Shown piece by piece: positions 20,310-27,292 of a stretch of 44,568 bases of DNA. Positions within the stretch are counted from its first letter, which is position 1. The number at the start of each line of letters is the position of its first letter. Below the pieces are notes generated by a model that saw nothing but the letters and a program-made list of their open reading frames with translations, was not told the origin of the DNA and did no database searches. The position numbers and the translations under genes were made by a program. Origin of the DNA: an uncultured Alphaproteobacteria bacterium (GTDB taxonomy: Bacteria; Pseudomonadota; Alphaproteobacteria; CADEGL01); contig CADEGL010000003.1 of NCBI GenBank assembly GCA_902826885.1, positions 6,660 through 51,227 of the forward strand, written 5' to 3'.

Positions 20310-20651
20310 TTGGCCGAACGACCCAAAGCGATCTCGTTGACGGATGCGGCGGCGGAACGCGTGCGCTATCTCATGGCGCAGCACAGCCAGCCGGCCTCGG
20401 GCCTGCGCCTCTCGGTCGAGAGCAAGGGCTGCTCGGGCCTCTCCTATAAACTCGAATATGTCGACCAGAAGGCGCCCCACGACGAGACCGTCGAGGACAA
20501 AGGCGTCACCATCTTCATCGACCCCAAGGCGATCCTGTTCGTGCTGGGAACGGAGATGGACTATGCCGAGGACAAATTCCATTCCGGGTTCGTGTTCAAG
20601 AATCCGATGGAAAAAGGCCGTTGCGGCTGCGGCGAGTCGTTCCACGTTTGA
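20310..20651 (+). CDS. iscA: A-type Fe-S carrier (IscA/HesB family)
   Basis: A 113-residue carrier with the three cluster ligands C41 (SKGCSGLSY), C105 and C107 (GRCGCGESF). It is close in pattern to the IscA/ISCA1 branch (LGTEMDYAEDKF, FVFKNP). It accepts clusters from the Suf scaffold and hands them to apo-proteins. The start is a TTG at 20310: GAAGGAG (20295-20301) stands 8 bases before it and no ATG gives a full-length protein. The 40 bases upstream contain the candidate internal promoter. Confidence 0.93.
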   Translation: MAERPKAISLTDAAAERVRYLMAQHSQPASGLRLSVESKGCSGLSYKLEYVDQKAPHDETVEDKGVTIFIDPKAILFVLGTEMDYAEDKFHSGFVFKNPMEKGRCGCGESFHV

Positions 20652-20701
20652 TGCCGCCCGCGTTTGATATCGAAGGGCGCTCCGCGCGCCCGGTGTAGCC
20701 C

Positions 20702-21034
20702 ATGCCCAAGATCATCGTCATCGAACCCGATGGAACCCGGCGCGAACTGGACGCGCCCGTGGGCAAGTCGCTGATGCAGATCGGCCGAGACGCGGGTCTC
20801 GACATCGAAGGCGCGTGCGATGGCGCCATGGCGTGTTCCACTTGCCACGTCTATGTCGAACCGGCTTGGGTGGCGAAGTTGCCCAAGATGGGCGAGGACG
20901 AGTCCGACATGCTGGACTTGGCCTTCGGCGTCACCGACCGTTCGCGCCTGGGCTGCCAGATCGTGATGACCGAAGAGTTGGACGGCTTGACCGTCGCTCT
21001 GCCCAAAAACACGCGCAACGCGCTGCTGGGCTAA
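20702..21034 (+). CDS. fdx: [2Fe-2S] ferredoxin, adrenodoxin type
   Basis: A 110-residue ferredoxin with ligands C39, C45, C48 and C85 (C-x5-C-x2-C-x36-C), the pattern of ISC-type and adrenodoxin-like ferredoxins. It supplies electrons for cluster assembly. It closes the operon, as fdx closes the isc operon in gammaproteobacteria. No strong ribosome-binding site is visible. Its stop is separated by one base from the stop of the opposing lipoprotein gene, with no clear terminator; a 7-bp dyad CCCGATC/GATCGGG (21042-21063) lies just beyond, inside the opposing gene. Confidence 0.95.
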   Translation: MPKIIVIEPDGTRRELDAPVGKSLMQIGRDAGLDIEGACDGAMACSTCHVYVEPAWVAKLPKMGEDESDMLDLAFGVTDRSRLGCQIVMTEELDGLTVALPKNTRNALLG

Positions 21035-21035
21035 T

Positions 21036-21353
21036 TTACCGCCCGATCGTTCCCATGATCGGGTGATCGCGCTCATCGGCGTAGCATTGCACGTACGCCT
21101 CCTGCCAACCGCTTTTGTAGTCGGCGCTCGTCTCGAAGAGGGATTCGTCGCGGACCCAGGTCGTTTGGGTCGTGGGCGCCTGCGCGTCGAAGCGGCCGTC
21201 ATAGCAGCCGGCCGTGTAGCCGTTCTGGTATTCGGATGAACCCGGCGGAACGCGGGAGCAGCTTGCCAGGATCAGCGCGATCGCCAGCCAAGCGCCGTGG
21301 CGCTGCGCCGCCGCTAAGTGCCGGTGTTGGACATCGAAGGATGGTCGAGCCAT
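21036..21353 (-). CDS. Small lipoprotein, array member 7 (most distal)
   Basis: A 105-residue predicted lipoprotein; I do not recognise the family. The hydrophobic signal segment ends in the lipobox L-A-S-C (C32). The mature part has the array consensus: PPG, then EYQNGYTAGC, a central VRDE, then DYKSGWQEAYVQCY and a terminal HPIMG. The two cysteines of GYxxGC and xxxxCY are conserved in all seven members and may form a disulfide. It is the last of seven tandem paralogues and overlaps member 6 by 40 bases. Closest to members 5 and 6, which share the x-RDE block. No enzyme motif is visible. Confidence 0.75.
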   Translation of the reverse strand: MARPSFDVQHRHLAAAQRHGAWLAIALILASCSRVPPGSSEYQNGYTAGCYDGRFDAQAPTTQTTWVRDESLFETSADYKSGWQEAYVQCYADERDHPIMGTIGR

Positions 21354-21640
21354 TTGCGATAGCAGGCGACGTATCCCTGCTGCCAGCCGTCCTTGTAGTC
21401 GGGCTGCCCCGCGATGCGGCCTTCGTCGCGCATCCATGTCGTCTGCCCGGTCTGCGCGCCGGGCGCGTCGACGGCCGCGTCGTCGCAACCGGCATGGTAG
21501 CCGTCTTGAAAGTTGGGTGTGCCGGCCGGTGGCTGGTGGCATCCTGCCATCGCAAGGCTGATCGAGAGCCATAGGAGCGAACCGAGGCGTCTTAACCCCG
21601 GTTGTCCATCTCCGGATACTCGGTCGCGTCGCGGTAGCAC
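21314..21640 (-). CDS. Small lipoprotein, array member 6
   Basis: Mature part typical of the array: lipobox-like M-A-G-C, PPAGTPNFQDGYHAGC, MRDE, DYKDGWQQGYVACY, HPSM. Function unknown. The start is uncertain: there is no ATG before the signal segment in frame, and the GTG at 21640 (inside member 5) gives 108 residues with the same position relative to the upstream gene's last cysteine codon as the TTG proposed for member 3. This makes a 49-base overlap with member 5, so translation is probably coupled to it. The coding sequence from about 21590 down to 21314 is secure. Confidence 0.68.
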   Translation of the reverse strand: MLPRRDRVSGDGQPGLRRLGSLLWLSISLAMAGCHQPPAGTPNFQDGYHAGCDDAAVDAPGAQTGQTTWMRDEGRIAGQPDYKDGWQQGYVACYRKWLDHPSMSNTGT

Positions 21641-21888
21641 TTGGCGTAACCCTGCTGCCAGCCGTTCTTGTAGTCGGGCTTCGTGCGGTACAGCGTATCG
21701 TCCCGCATGTATTCGACCTGATCGGACGGCCCGCCCGCGTCGAACGTTCCGTCGCTGCAGCCCGCTGTGTAGCCTTCCTCGAATAGCGGCGAGCCCGGCG
21801 GCTGGTGGGAGCATCCCGCGATCAACACGATCGCCGCGATGCAAGCCGCGCGTGCCAGCATTTCAATTCCGATCCCTTGAGCCCGCAT
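21592..21888 (-). CDS. Small lipoprotein, array member 5
   Basis: A 98-residue predicted lipoprotein (71 mature residues). Signal segment LARAACIAAIVLIAGC with lipobox I-A-G-C; then QPPGSPLFEEGYTAGC, YMRDD, PDYKNGWQQGYAKCY, YPEM. An alternative start ATG at 21861 would give a 16-residue signal peptide and also looks natural. Members 5, 6 and 7 form a subgroup sharing the central [MV]RD[ED] block. A GC-rich hairpin lies in the 64-base gap between member 4 and this gene. Confidence 0.75.
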   Translation of the reverse strand: MRAQGIGIEMLARAACIAAIVLIAGCSHQPPGSPLFEEGYTAGCSDGTFDAGGPSDQVEYMRDDTLYRTKPDYKNGWQQGYAKCYRDATEYPEMDNRG

Positions 21889-21893
21889 CGGTT

Positions 21894-21917
21894 CCCGCCC
21901 CCTTTTGAAGGGGCGGG
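21894..21917 (-). promoter_or_regulatory. GC-rich hairpin between lipoprotein genes 4 and 5
   Basis: CCCGCCCC (21894-21901) and GGGGCGGG (21910-21917) form an 8-bp GC stem around an 8-base loop, a few bases upstream of the longer start of member 5. There is no U tract. It may slow ribosomes or polymerase, protect an mRNA end or limit initiation at 21888; the last would favour the start at 21861. Confidence 0.45.
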
Positions 21918-21952
21918 AGTGTCGGTGCCGAATGTTACCGAATTGCGACGGC

Positions 21953-22297
21953 TCAGCGCTGGCCCATCATCGGCTGGTTTTCTTCGGACTGATAACAGGC
22001 GGCATAACCCTGTAGCCAACCCTCGTGATACTGCTGGTTGTTGTTGAACTTGACCTTGTCCTTCACGAACACGTCTTCCATGCCGCGCCGGCCGGCGTCG
22101 CCGTAGCCGGAGTCGCAACCGTCGGAATAGCCGGCCTGAAAGTCGGGCGTGCCGGGCGGAACGTCGCCCGCGCCGGTGGTCTTGCACGATGCGGTCGCAG
22201 CCACGAGAACCAGGAGGCCGCATGCGGTGACGGCCTTCTGGAAGCGGATCTTGATGGAGTCGGTCACGTTAGGGTGCCCCATGTTGGGAAGGTTCAT
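21953..22297 (-). CDS. Small lipoprotein, array member 4
   Basis: A predicted lipoprotein of up to 114 residues. The signal segment is AVTACGLLVLVAATASC; the lipobox T-A-S-C is less typical than in its paralogues, so a periplasmic soluble form is possible. Mature consensus: VPPGTPDFQAGYSDGC, VKDKVKF, QYHEGWLQGYAACY, QPMMG. The ATG at 22297 lacks a clear ribosome-binding site; a GTG at 22264 is an alternative. It is, with member 1, the most divergent in the central region (GRRGMEDVFVKDK compared with [12 protein letters not shown]). Confidence 0.73.
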   Translation of the reverse strand: MNLPNMGHPNVTDSIKIRFQKAVTACGLLVLVAATASCKTTGAGDVPPGTPDFQAGYSDGCDSGYGDAGRRGMEDVFVKDKVKFNNNQQYHEGWLQGYAACYQSEENQPMMGQR

Positions 22298-22339
22298 AGG
22301 ACGGTTGTAGCAATTGGCAGGCCCTCTAAGCCAGCCGCG

Positions 22340-22666
22340 TCATTTCGCCGCCCCCATGGTCGGAAAGTTCATCTGTTCATTGAAGCATTCGATTTCGCCC
22401 TGGACCCAACCGCGATGATACTCCTCGTCCGAAGTGAAGCGCGATTCGTTGCGGTAGAACAATGCCTCGAATCCCGGCTTGGCCGCCAAGCCCCAGCCGG
22501 ACCAGCAACCGTCGATATAGCCGCGTTGGAAGGCCTCCGAGCCGGGCGGGGGAATCGAGCCGACGGCCTCGCAGGCGGAGAGGAGCGCGGCCAAGGCGAA
22601 GATGCCAAGGCGCCGCGCCGGGCGGCCTAACCCATCTGGGGTGAGCTCATCTGCTGCTGGTAGCAA
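22340..22666 (-). CDS. Small lipoprotein, array member 3
   Basis: Predicted lipoprotein with lipobox L-S-A-C, PPPGSEAFQRGYIDGC, then WSGWGLAAKPGFEALFYRNE, EYHRGWVQGEIECF and FPTMG. It pairs closely with member 2 (both read DGCW[ST]GWG-x-A-x-KP-x-FE). The start is uncertain: a TTG at 22666 lies inside member 2 (40-base overlap) and gives 108 residues; there is no in-frame ATG near the signal segment. Translation is probably coupled to member 2. The final aromatic after the second cysteine is Phe instead of Tyr. Confidence 0.68.
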   Translation of the reverse strand: MLPAADELTPDGLGRPARRLGIFALAALLSACEAVGSIPPPGSEAFQRGYIDGCWSGWGLAAKPGFEALFYRNESRFTSDEEYHRGWVQGEIECFNEQMNFPTMGAAK

Positions 22667-22911
22667 TCGGCCTGCCCTTCGTCCCAACCGCGCTTGTAGT
22701 CCGGATCGGACAAATACCGACCATCGTCCTTGTAGTAGGCGTTCTCGAAGCTGGGCTTGCCCGCGACGCCCCAGCCGGTCCAGCAGCCGTCGATATAGCC
22801 GGTCTTGAACGACGGCGAGCCCGGGGGCGCCCAGGACGGCGCGCCGCGGCCGGTATCGCACGCGGCCAGTGCCAGAAGGCATGCGAATGCGAACCCTGCG
22901 CGCTTGCTCAT
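22627..22911 (-). CDS. Small lipoprotein, array member 2
   Basis: A 94-residue predicted lipoprotein. Signal [18 protein letters not shown] with lipobox L-A-A-C; mature part APPGSPSFKTGYIDGC, WTGWGVAGKPSFENAYYKDD, DYKRGWDEGQADCY, SPQMG. The ATG at 22911 overlaps the stop of member 1 (ATGA, 22908-22911) and begins a normal n-region, so it is preferred over the open-frame ATG at 22962. Member 3 begins inside its 3' end. Function not recognised. Confidence 0.78.
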   Translation of the reverse strand: MSKRAGFAFACLLALAACDTGRGAPSWAPPGSPSFKTGYIDGCWTGWGVAGKPSFENAYYKDDGRYLSDPDYKRGWDEGQADCYQQQMSSPQMG

Positions 22912-23189
22912 CCAGAACCCATATCGCGGTTGCGGGTCGTGCGCTGGTCGACCGAGAAGCACTCGCCGTAACCCCGGCCCCAGCCCGCCTGGTACTCGGG
23001 GTTGGCCTTCATCTTCTCGTCCTCGACCCGGTCATTATAGCCGCGCACGCCCACATCCGCCCAGGCGGAGCGGCAGCCATCCTTGTAGCCCGTCTGGAAG
23101 ATGGGCGTACCTGGCGGCACGCTCATGTTGGTGCAGGCGGCAAGCGCTGCCGCCAGGCCAAATGCCGCCAAGTGGCGTGAAAATCCCAT
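22908..23189 (-). CDS. Small lipoprotein, array member 1 (first gene)
   Basis: A 93-residue predicted lipoprotein and probably the founding end of the operon. Signal [19 protein letters not shown] with lipobox L-A-A-C, then [51 protein letters not shown]. The C-terminus ([10 protein letters not shown]) keeps the terminal MG but lacks the proline. A good GGAGGGGG site precedes the ATG, and a sigma70-like promoter lies about 45 bases upstream. Divergent from mnmA. Confidence 0.8.
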   Translation of the reverse strand: MGFSRHLAAFGLAAALAACTNMSVPPGTPIFQTGYKDGCRSAWADVGVRGYNDRVEDEKMKANPEYQAGWGRGYGECFSVDQRTTRNRDMGSG

Positions 23190-23231
23190 TGTCTGCCCCC
23201 TCCGGAACCCAGGCTGGCCCAGGCGCGGCGC

Positions 23232-23259
23232 ATCTTACGCGCTTTCCCGATGCCGCCAA
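23232..23259 (-). promoter_or_regulatory. Promoter of the lipoprotein array
   Basis: On the minus strand TTGGCG (23254-23259), a 16-base spacer and TAAGAT (23232-23237). Each hexamer matches 4 of 6. It would start RNA near 23225, with a leader of about 36 bases containing the GGAGGGGG ribosome-binding site of member 1. No other promoter-like sequence stands out in the rest of the array. Confidence 0.45.
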
Positions 23260-23271
23260 CGCCCCGCTCGC

Positions 23272-23299
23272 TTGTCCTGGCGCGGCTTGCGTCTATAGT
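23272..23299 (+). promoter_or_regulatory. Promoter of mnmA, placed for a leaderless transcript
   Basis: TTGTCC (23272-23277), a 16-base spacer and TATAGT (23294-23299). The -10 ends 7 bases before the mnmA ATG (23307), so transcription would begin at or next to the start codon. No ribosome-binding site exists between the -10 and the ATG. Confidence 0.55.
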
Positions 23300-23306
23300 C
23301 CCCGCC

Positions 23307-24428
23307 ATGAACGGCTTGGGCATCGACAAAGCGCCGGCCGCCACGCGGGTCGTGGTGGCCATGTCGGGCGGCGTGGACAGCGCCACCACGGCCGCGCTGC
23401 TCGTGGAGCAGGGTTATGAGGTGGTCGGCATCACCTTGCAGCTCTACGACCATGGGCAGGCGGTCGCGAAGTCGCGCGCCTGCTGCGCGGGCCAGGACAT
23501 TCACGATGCGCGGCGGGTGGCCGACGCGCTGGGCATTCCCCACTACGTGCTGGATTACGAGCGGCGCTTTCACGACGAGGTGATCGCGCCCTTCGCCGAC
23601 GGCTATATCGCCGGCGAAACGCCGATTCCCTGCGTGTTGTGCAATCAGACGGTCAAATTCCGCGACCTCCTGGCAGCGGCGCGTGATCTGAATGCCGACG
23701 CGCTGGCCACCGGTCATTATGTCCGTCGCGCGGATGGGCCGGAGGGCGCCGAGCTGCACCGCGCGGCCGACGAGACGCGCGACCAGAGTTATTTCTTGTT
23801 TCGCACTACGCGCGAGCAGCTCGCATTCCTGAGGTTTCCCCTGGGTGACCTATCCAAGAATGAGACACGCGCGCTGGCGCATCGTTTCGCTTTGCCGGTG
23901 GCGTCCAAGCCCGACAGCCAGGACATCTGCTTCGTGCCGGACGGCGACTATGCGCGGCTGGTGACGAAGTTGCGGCCGGGCGCCGCCGAACCCGGCGAGA
24001 TCGTCGATCTTTCGGGTCACGTACTAGGCCGTCATGAGGGCATCATCCACTACACGATCGGCCAGCGGCGCGGGATCGGGCTGGCCTCGCCCGAGCCCTT
24101 GTTCGTGGTGCGGCTTGAGCCCACGCGCCGGCGGGTGGTCGTGGGGCCGCGCGCGGCACTGGGCCGTGATCGCGTGCGCCTGGGCGAGGTGAATTGGCTT
24201 GGCGTGCGATCTGGACCGCCCGAGGGTGCGCGCATGCGAGTGAAACTGCGGGCCACGGCGCCGGCGGCGGACGCGACGCTTTATCGCTTGGCCGGCGGTG
24301 GCGTCGAGATTGCGCTGGACACGCCGCAGCAGGGCATCGCGCCGGGCCAGGCGTGCGTCTTCTATGATGGCGCGCGGGTGCTGGGCGGGGGCTGGATTCT
24401 ACGCGAGGCGGCGGTACAGGCCGCCTGA
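23307..24428 (+). CDS. mnmA: tRNA 2-thiouridylase
   Basis: A 373-residue enzyme that puts sulfur on U34 of tRNA-Lys, -Glu and -Gln, using ATP and persulfide sulfur. The PP-loop SGGVDS is at 20-25; the catalytic cysteines are C112 ([11 protein letters not shown]) and C208 ([12 protein letters not shown]). ATGHYVR and HYTIGQRRG are further hallmarks. The ATG at 23307 gives the expected N-terminus; the open frame back to 23250 crosses the promoter. The sulfur is supplied by a cysteine desulfurase, of which two are encoded 4-10 kb upstream. Confidence 0.96.
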   Translation: MNGLGIDKAPAATRVVVAMSGGVDSATTAALLVEQGYEVVGITLQLYDHGQAVAKSRACCAGQDIHDARRVADALGIPHYVLDYERRFHDEVIAPFADGYIAGETPIPCVLCNQTVKFRDLLAAARDLNADALATGHYVRRADGPEGAELHRAADETRDQSYFLFRTTREQLAFLRFPLGDLSKNETRALAHRFALPVASKPDSQDICFVPDGDYARLVTKLRPGAAEPGEIVDLSGHVLGRHEGIIHYTIGQRRGIGLASPEPLFVVRLEPTRRRVVVGPRAALGRDRVRLGEVNWLGVRSGPPEGARMRVKLRATAPAADATLYRLAGGGVEIALDTPQQGIAPGQACVFYDGARVLGGGWILREAAVQAA

Positions 24429-24502
24429 TGGCGCCCGCGGCGTCTATCGATTAGCATTTTCTCCACGGCCTGTTTGGCGGCCGGTCGGGCAAGGGGGGCG
24501 CG

Positions 24503-25552
24503 ATGACCGATGATTCGGCGGCCATGTCACTTCTTGTGCGGCGCATCTTCGCGCTGCTGATCATCCTAGCCTTGGCGGGCGTCAGCCTATGGCTGGTTAA
24601 GCCATTTCTGAGTGCGATGGTGTGGGGCGCGATTATCGCGATCTCGCTTTATCCGCTGCAGCGGCGTCTCTCCGCGTGGATGGGCGATCGGCGTGTCATC
24701 CCGGCGATTTTGATCGCACTTTTCATGGCGGGCGTGCTGCTGGTCCCCCTGGTGATGCTGATGATCACGCTGGGCGAACAAGCGTCTCATCTTCTTCAAA
24801 GTTCGCCTAAGATCGACCAGCTTGTGCTGCCTATCCCGCCCGCTTGGCTGGCCGATATTCCGCTGGTTGGCCGGCGGGTAGCTCAGGTTTGGCAGGAAGC
24901 CGCCGCTGATGTACCCGGTACGATCGAATCGGTGCGGCCAAAGTTGCGCGCCGCGCTTCTCTGGCTTCTGTCCGGCACGGTCTCCTCCACCCTGATTGTG
25001 CTGGAAGCGCTGGTCGCCATCGTGCTTGCGGCCACGTTCCTGATCACGGCGCGGCAACTCGACGCGTTCTTCGACAAGCTGCTTAGAACCTTGGGTGCGC
25101 CCGACGACATCCAGCCGCTGGTGGTGCGCACCGTGCGCGGCGTGGCGCAAGGCATCATCGGCACCGCGATCATTCAGGCGGCTGTCGCCTGGATCGGCTT
25201 CGAGATCGCGCCCGCGCCGTTTCCGGTTCTGCTGACCCTTTTGGTCTTCATTGGCTGTACGGCCCAAGTCGGCGCCTTGATCGTGGGCTTACCCGCCGCG
25301 GGTTGGATCTACTATCAGGGCGAGACGGGCTGGGCGGTGTTCCTGCTGGGCTGGATCATATTCGTCAACGTCATCGACAATTTCATAAAGCCGCTTCTCA
25401 TAGGGCGTGGCCTTCCGGTGCCGATCTGGATCGTCTTCATCGGCGTCATCGGCGGCTTGCTGGGCATGGGGTTGGTTGGGCTATTCATCGGCCCAGTCGT
25501 GCTCTCGGTGTCCTATCTCCTGATGATTCGCTGGATCGGGCATACGGCCTAA
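24503..25552 (+). CDS. AI-2E family (PerM-type) membrane protein
   Basis: A 349-residue polytopic inner-membrane protein. Paired hydrophobic segments lie near residues 14-60 and 72-95, and a group from about 165 to 345 includes LLTLLVFIGCTAQVGALIVGLPAA and the conserved NVIDNFIKPLLIGRG, a hallmark of this family. Members are called AI-2 exporters or permeases, but several transport other solutes or sodium/protons; the substrate cannot be read here. An AAGGGGGG site precedes the ATG. It is 74 bases after mnmA and 24 bases before the DUF4239-like gene. Confidence 0.88.
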   Translation: MTDDSAAMSLLVRRIFALLIILALAGVSLWLVKPFLSAMVWGAIIAISLYPLQRRLSAWMGDRRVIPAILIALFMAGVLLVPLVMLMITLGEQASHLLQSSPKIDQLVLPIPPAWLADIPLVGRRVAQVWQEAAADVPGTIESVRPKLRAALLWLLSGTVSSTLIVLEALVAIVLAATFLITARQLDAFFDKLLRTLGAPDDIQPLVVRTVRGVAQGIIGTAIIQAAVAWIGFEIAPAPFPVLLTLLVFIGCTAQVGALIVGLPAAGWIYYQGETGWAVFLLGWIIFVNVIDNFIKPLLIGRGLPVPIWIVFIGVIGGLLGMGLVGLFIGPVVLSVSYLLMIRWIGHTA

Positions 25553-25576
25553 CATTTCCTCGGCAGGGGTCCGCGC

Positions 25577-26350
25577 ATGACGCTCTTCAATCTGCCGCTA
25601 TCTGTCATCTTCCTGAGCAGTCTCTTGTTTATTCTCGGCGTGGGCGAGCTGGGTTACTGGACCGGCCTGCGGGCGCAGAAGAAGGGGCACGGCAATGTTT
25701 CCGTGATGGAGAGCGCGGCGCTCGGCCTTCTTGCGTTGATGATCGGTTTCACCTTCGCCATGTCGTTAGCGCGGTTCGAGGCGCGCCGAGACGCCGTTCT
25801 CGAGGAAGCCAATACCATTGGCACCACGGCTCTGAGGGCGCGCCTCTTGCCCGCGCCGACCAGCACGGAGGCGCTCGACCTTCTTCGCACGTATGTGAAG
25901 ATCAGGCTGGACCTCCTGAAGAGTGCCCTGCCCCCGGCCGAATGGGATGATGCGATTAACCGTTCTAACGACGCGCAGGAGCGCTTGTGGCAACAGGCCC
26001 GCGCGCTCGCCGCCCGGGATACCGGCATGGTCCCGGTCGGGCTTTACATCCAATCTCTGAACGAGATGATCGATGCCCAGGAGAAGCGCATCGCGGCCGC
26101 CGTCAACCGCGTGCCGTTGGTCGTTCTGCTGGCCTTGTATGGGATTGCCGCTATCTCCAGTGGCTTTACGGGGTATGGCAGCGGACTGGCCCGCGAACGT
26201 TCGCGGTTGCCCCGTTATCTGATGGGGATCATGGTGGCCGCTGTGATCTTGCTGATCCAGGATCTCGATCGGCCAGGCAGCGGTTTCATCAAGGTCAGCC
26301 AGCGCCCCATGCTGGACGTTGCGAAGAGCCTGGAAAGCTACCGGGATTAG
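25577..26350 (+). CDS. DUF4239 (bestrophin-like) membrane protein
   Basis: A 257-residue protein with four predicted membrane segments (about 8-25, 47-66, 176-194, 213-229). The stretch SAALGLLALMIGFTFAMSLA followed by RFEARRDAVLEEANTIGTT is typical of the DUF4239 family, which is distantly related to bestrophin-like channels. A long soluble helical region lies between segments 2 and 3. The function is not established. It probably shares a transcript with the PerM-like gene 24 bases upstream. Confidence 0.82.
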   Translation: MTLFNLPLSVIFLSSLLFILGVGELGYWTGLRAQKKGHGNVSVMESAALGLLALMIGFTFAMSLARFEARRDAVLEEANTIGTTALRARLLPAPTSTEALDLLRTYVKIRLDLLKSALPPAEWDDAINRSNDAQERLWQQARALAARDTGMVPVGLYIQSLNEMIDAQEKRIAAAVNRVPLVVLLALYGIAAISSGFTGYGSGLARERSRLPRYLMGIMVAAVILLIQDLDRPGSGFIKVSQRPMLDVAKSLESYRD

Positions 26351-26364
26351 GCAGCCGCCCGGCG

Positions 26365-26393
26365 TTGACAGGGCGGAACCGGGGCCCTATATG
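26365..26393 (+). promoter_or_regulatory. Sigma70 promoter of tRNA-Met
   Basis: TTGACA (26365-26370, perfect), a 17-base spacer and TATATG (26388-26393). The spacer and following bases are GC rich, as expected for a stable-RNA promoter under stringent control. The start would be near 26400, 26 bases before the mature tRNA. It is the best promoter match in the window. Confidence 0.8.
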
Positions 26394-26425
26394 CGGGGCG
26401 CTTTCCGCACAAGTTGTGGGATTCT

Positions 26426-26501
26426 GGCGGCGTAGCTCAGCTGGTAGAGCAGAGGAATCATAATCCTTTGGTCGGGGGTTCGAGTCCCTCCGCCGCTACC
26501 A
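26426..26501 (+). tRNA. tRNA-Met (CAT), elongator type
   Basis: A complete 76-base cloverleaf with encoded CCA. Acceptor GGCGGCG pairs with CGCCGCT (one G-U at 1-72); D stem GCTC/GAGC; anticodon stem GAGGA/TCCTT around the loop ATCATAA (anticodon CAT, 26458-26460); 5-base variable loop; T stem GGGGG/CCCTC with loop TTCGAGT. The first acceptor pair is G-U, not the mismatched C-A of initiator tRNA, so it is not fMet. The anticodon arm matches alphaproteobacterial elongator tRNA-Met; a lysidine-modified tRNA-Ile2 is the less likely alternative. Confidence 0.95.
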
Positions 26502-26536
26502 TTTTCCAGGCCGATCCGATTTTCGAGCGGGTTTCG

Positions 26537-27292
26537 ATGGACGGCACTCCCAAGATCAAGATTCGCGGCCTGAAGAAGAGCTTCGGTGGACGCACCGTGC
26601 TCGCCGGCGTCGACCTCGACGTGCCGGCAGGGCGCAGCCTCGTTCTGCTCGGCCCGTCGGCCGCGGGCAAGACCGTGCTGCTGAAATGCGTCTGCGGCCT
26701 GATCGCGCCCGATGAGGGGTCCATCGAAGTCGACGGAGCGGAGACGGTTGGATTGGGCGCGAATGCGCGCGATGCGCTGATGCGGAAAGTTGGCGTGGTG
26801 TTCCAGAGCAACGCGCTGTTCGATTCTCTGCCGACCTGGCGCAACGTTGCGTTCGGTCTTCTGAGCCGCGGCACGGTTGGCCGGAACGACGCTAAGCGGA
26901 TCGCGGTCGAGAAGCTGGCCGCGGTCGGGTTGAGCGCGGATGCGGCCGACCTTCTGCCGATCGCACTGTCGGGCGGTATGCAGAAACGTGTGGCGCTGGC
27001 GCGTGCCATCGCTACCGATCCCGAAATTCTTCTGCTCGACGATCCGACCGCGGGGCTGGACCCCATCGTCGCGCGGATGATCGATCTTTTGATCGCGGAT
27101 TCGCTGCGCGCGCTTAAGGCGGGCGCGCTCATCATTACCCAGAATCTGGATACGGCCCGCCGCGTGGCCGACCATGTCGCAGTTCTGTCCGCGGGCCGGG
27201 TCGTGTGGGAGGGCGCGCCGGACGCACCGTTCCCGAGCGATGATCCAGTCGTCCGCCGGTATGTCGGCGGTTTGCGGGAGGCGGCGGCCTAG
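26537..27292 (+). CDS. MlaF-like ABC transporter ATP-binding protein
   Basis: A 251-residue ABC ATPase. Walker A is GPSAAGKTV (39-47), signature LSGGMQKRVALARA (from 144), Walker B ILLLDDPTAGLDP (from 164). The SGGMQKR signature and FQSNALFDSLPTWRNVAF place it with MlaF/Ttg2A, the ATPase of the phospholipid transport system that keeps outer-membrane asymmetry. No mlaE or mlaD gene is adjacent, so its permease must be elsewhere. The ATG at 26537 lies 35 bases after the tRNA; no terminator is visible between them, so read-through from the tRNA promoter is likely. Its stop overlaps that of the facing GMC gene by 4 bases. Confidence 0.87.
   Translation: MDGTPKIKIRGLKKSFGGRTVLAGVDLDVPAGRSLVLLGPSAAGKTVLLKCVCGLIAPDEGSIEVDGAETVGLGANARDALMRKVGVVFQSNALFDSLPTWRNVAFGLLSRGTVGRNDAKRIAVEKLAAVGLSADAADLLPIALSGGMQKRVALARAIATDPEILLLDDPTAGLDPIVARMIDLLIADSLRALKAGALIITQNLDTARRVADHVAVLSAGRVVWEGAPDAPFPSDDPVVRRYVGGLREAAA

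Noticed and set aside
21042-21063. Dyad CCCGATC/GATCGGG as terminator of the iron-sulfur operon
   Set aside because: A 7-bp stem with 8-base loop lies inside the coding end of the opposing lipoprotein gene and is not followed by a T run; too weak to call.
21036-23189. Seven-gene array as a CRISPR or DNA repeat
   Set aside because: The similarity is at the protein level with diverged DNA; there are no direct nucleotide repeats of regular spacing.
26426-26501. Reading the CAT tRNA as initiator tRNA or tRNA-Ile2
   Set aside because: The acceptor end is base-paired (G-U), unlike initiator tRNA, and the anticodon arm and overall sequence fit alphaproteobacterial elongator tRNA-Met better than tRNA-Ile2.
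26414-26536. N-terminal extension of the MlaF-like gene to 26414
   Set aside because: It would translate through the whole tRNA-Met gene; the ABC domain begins naturally at 26537.
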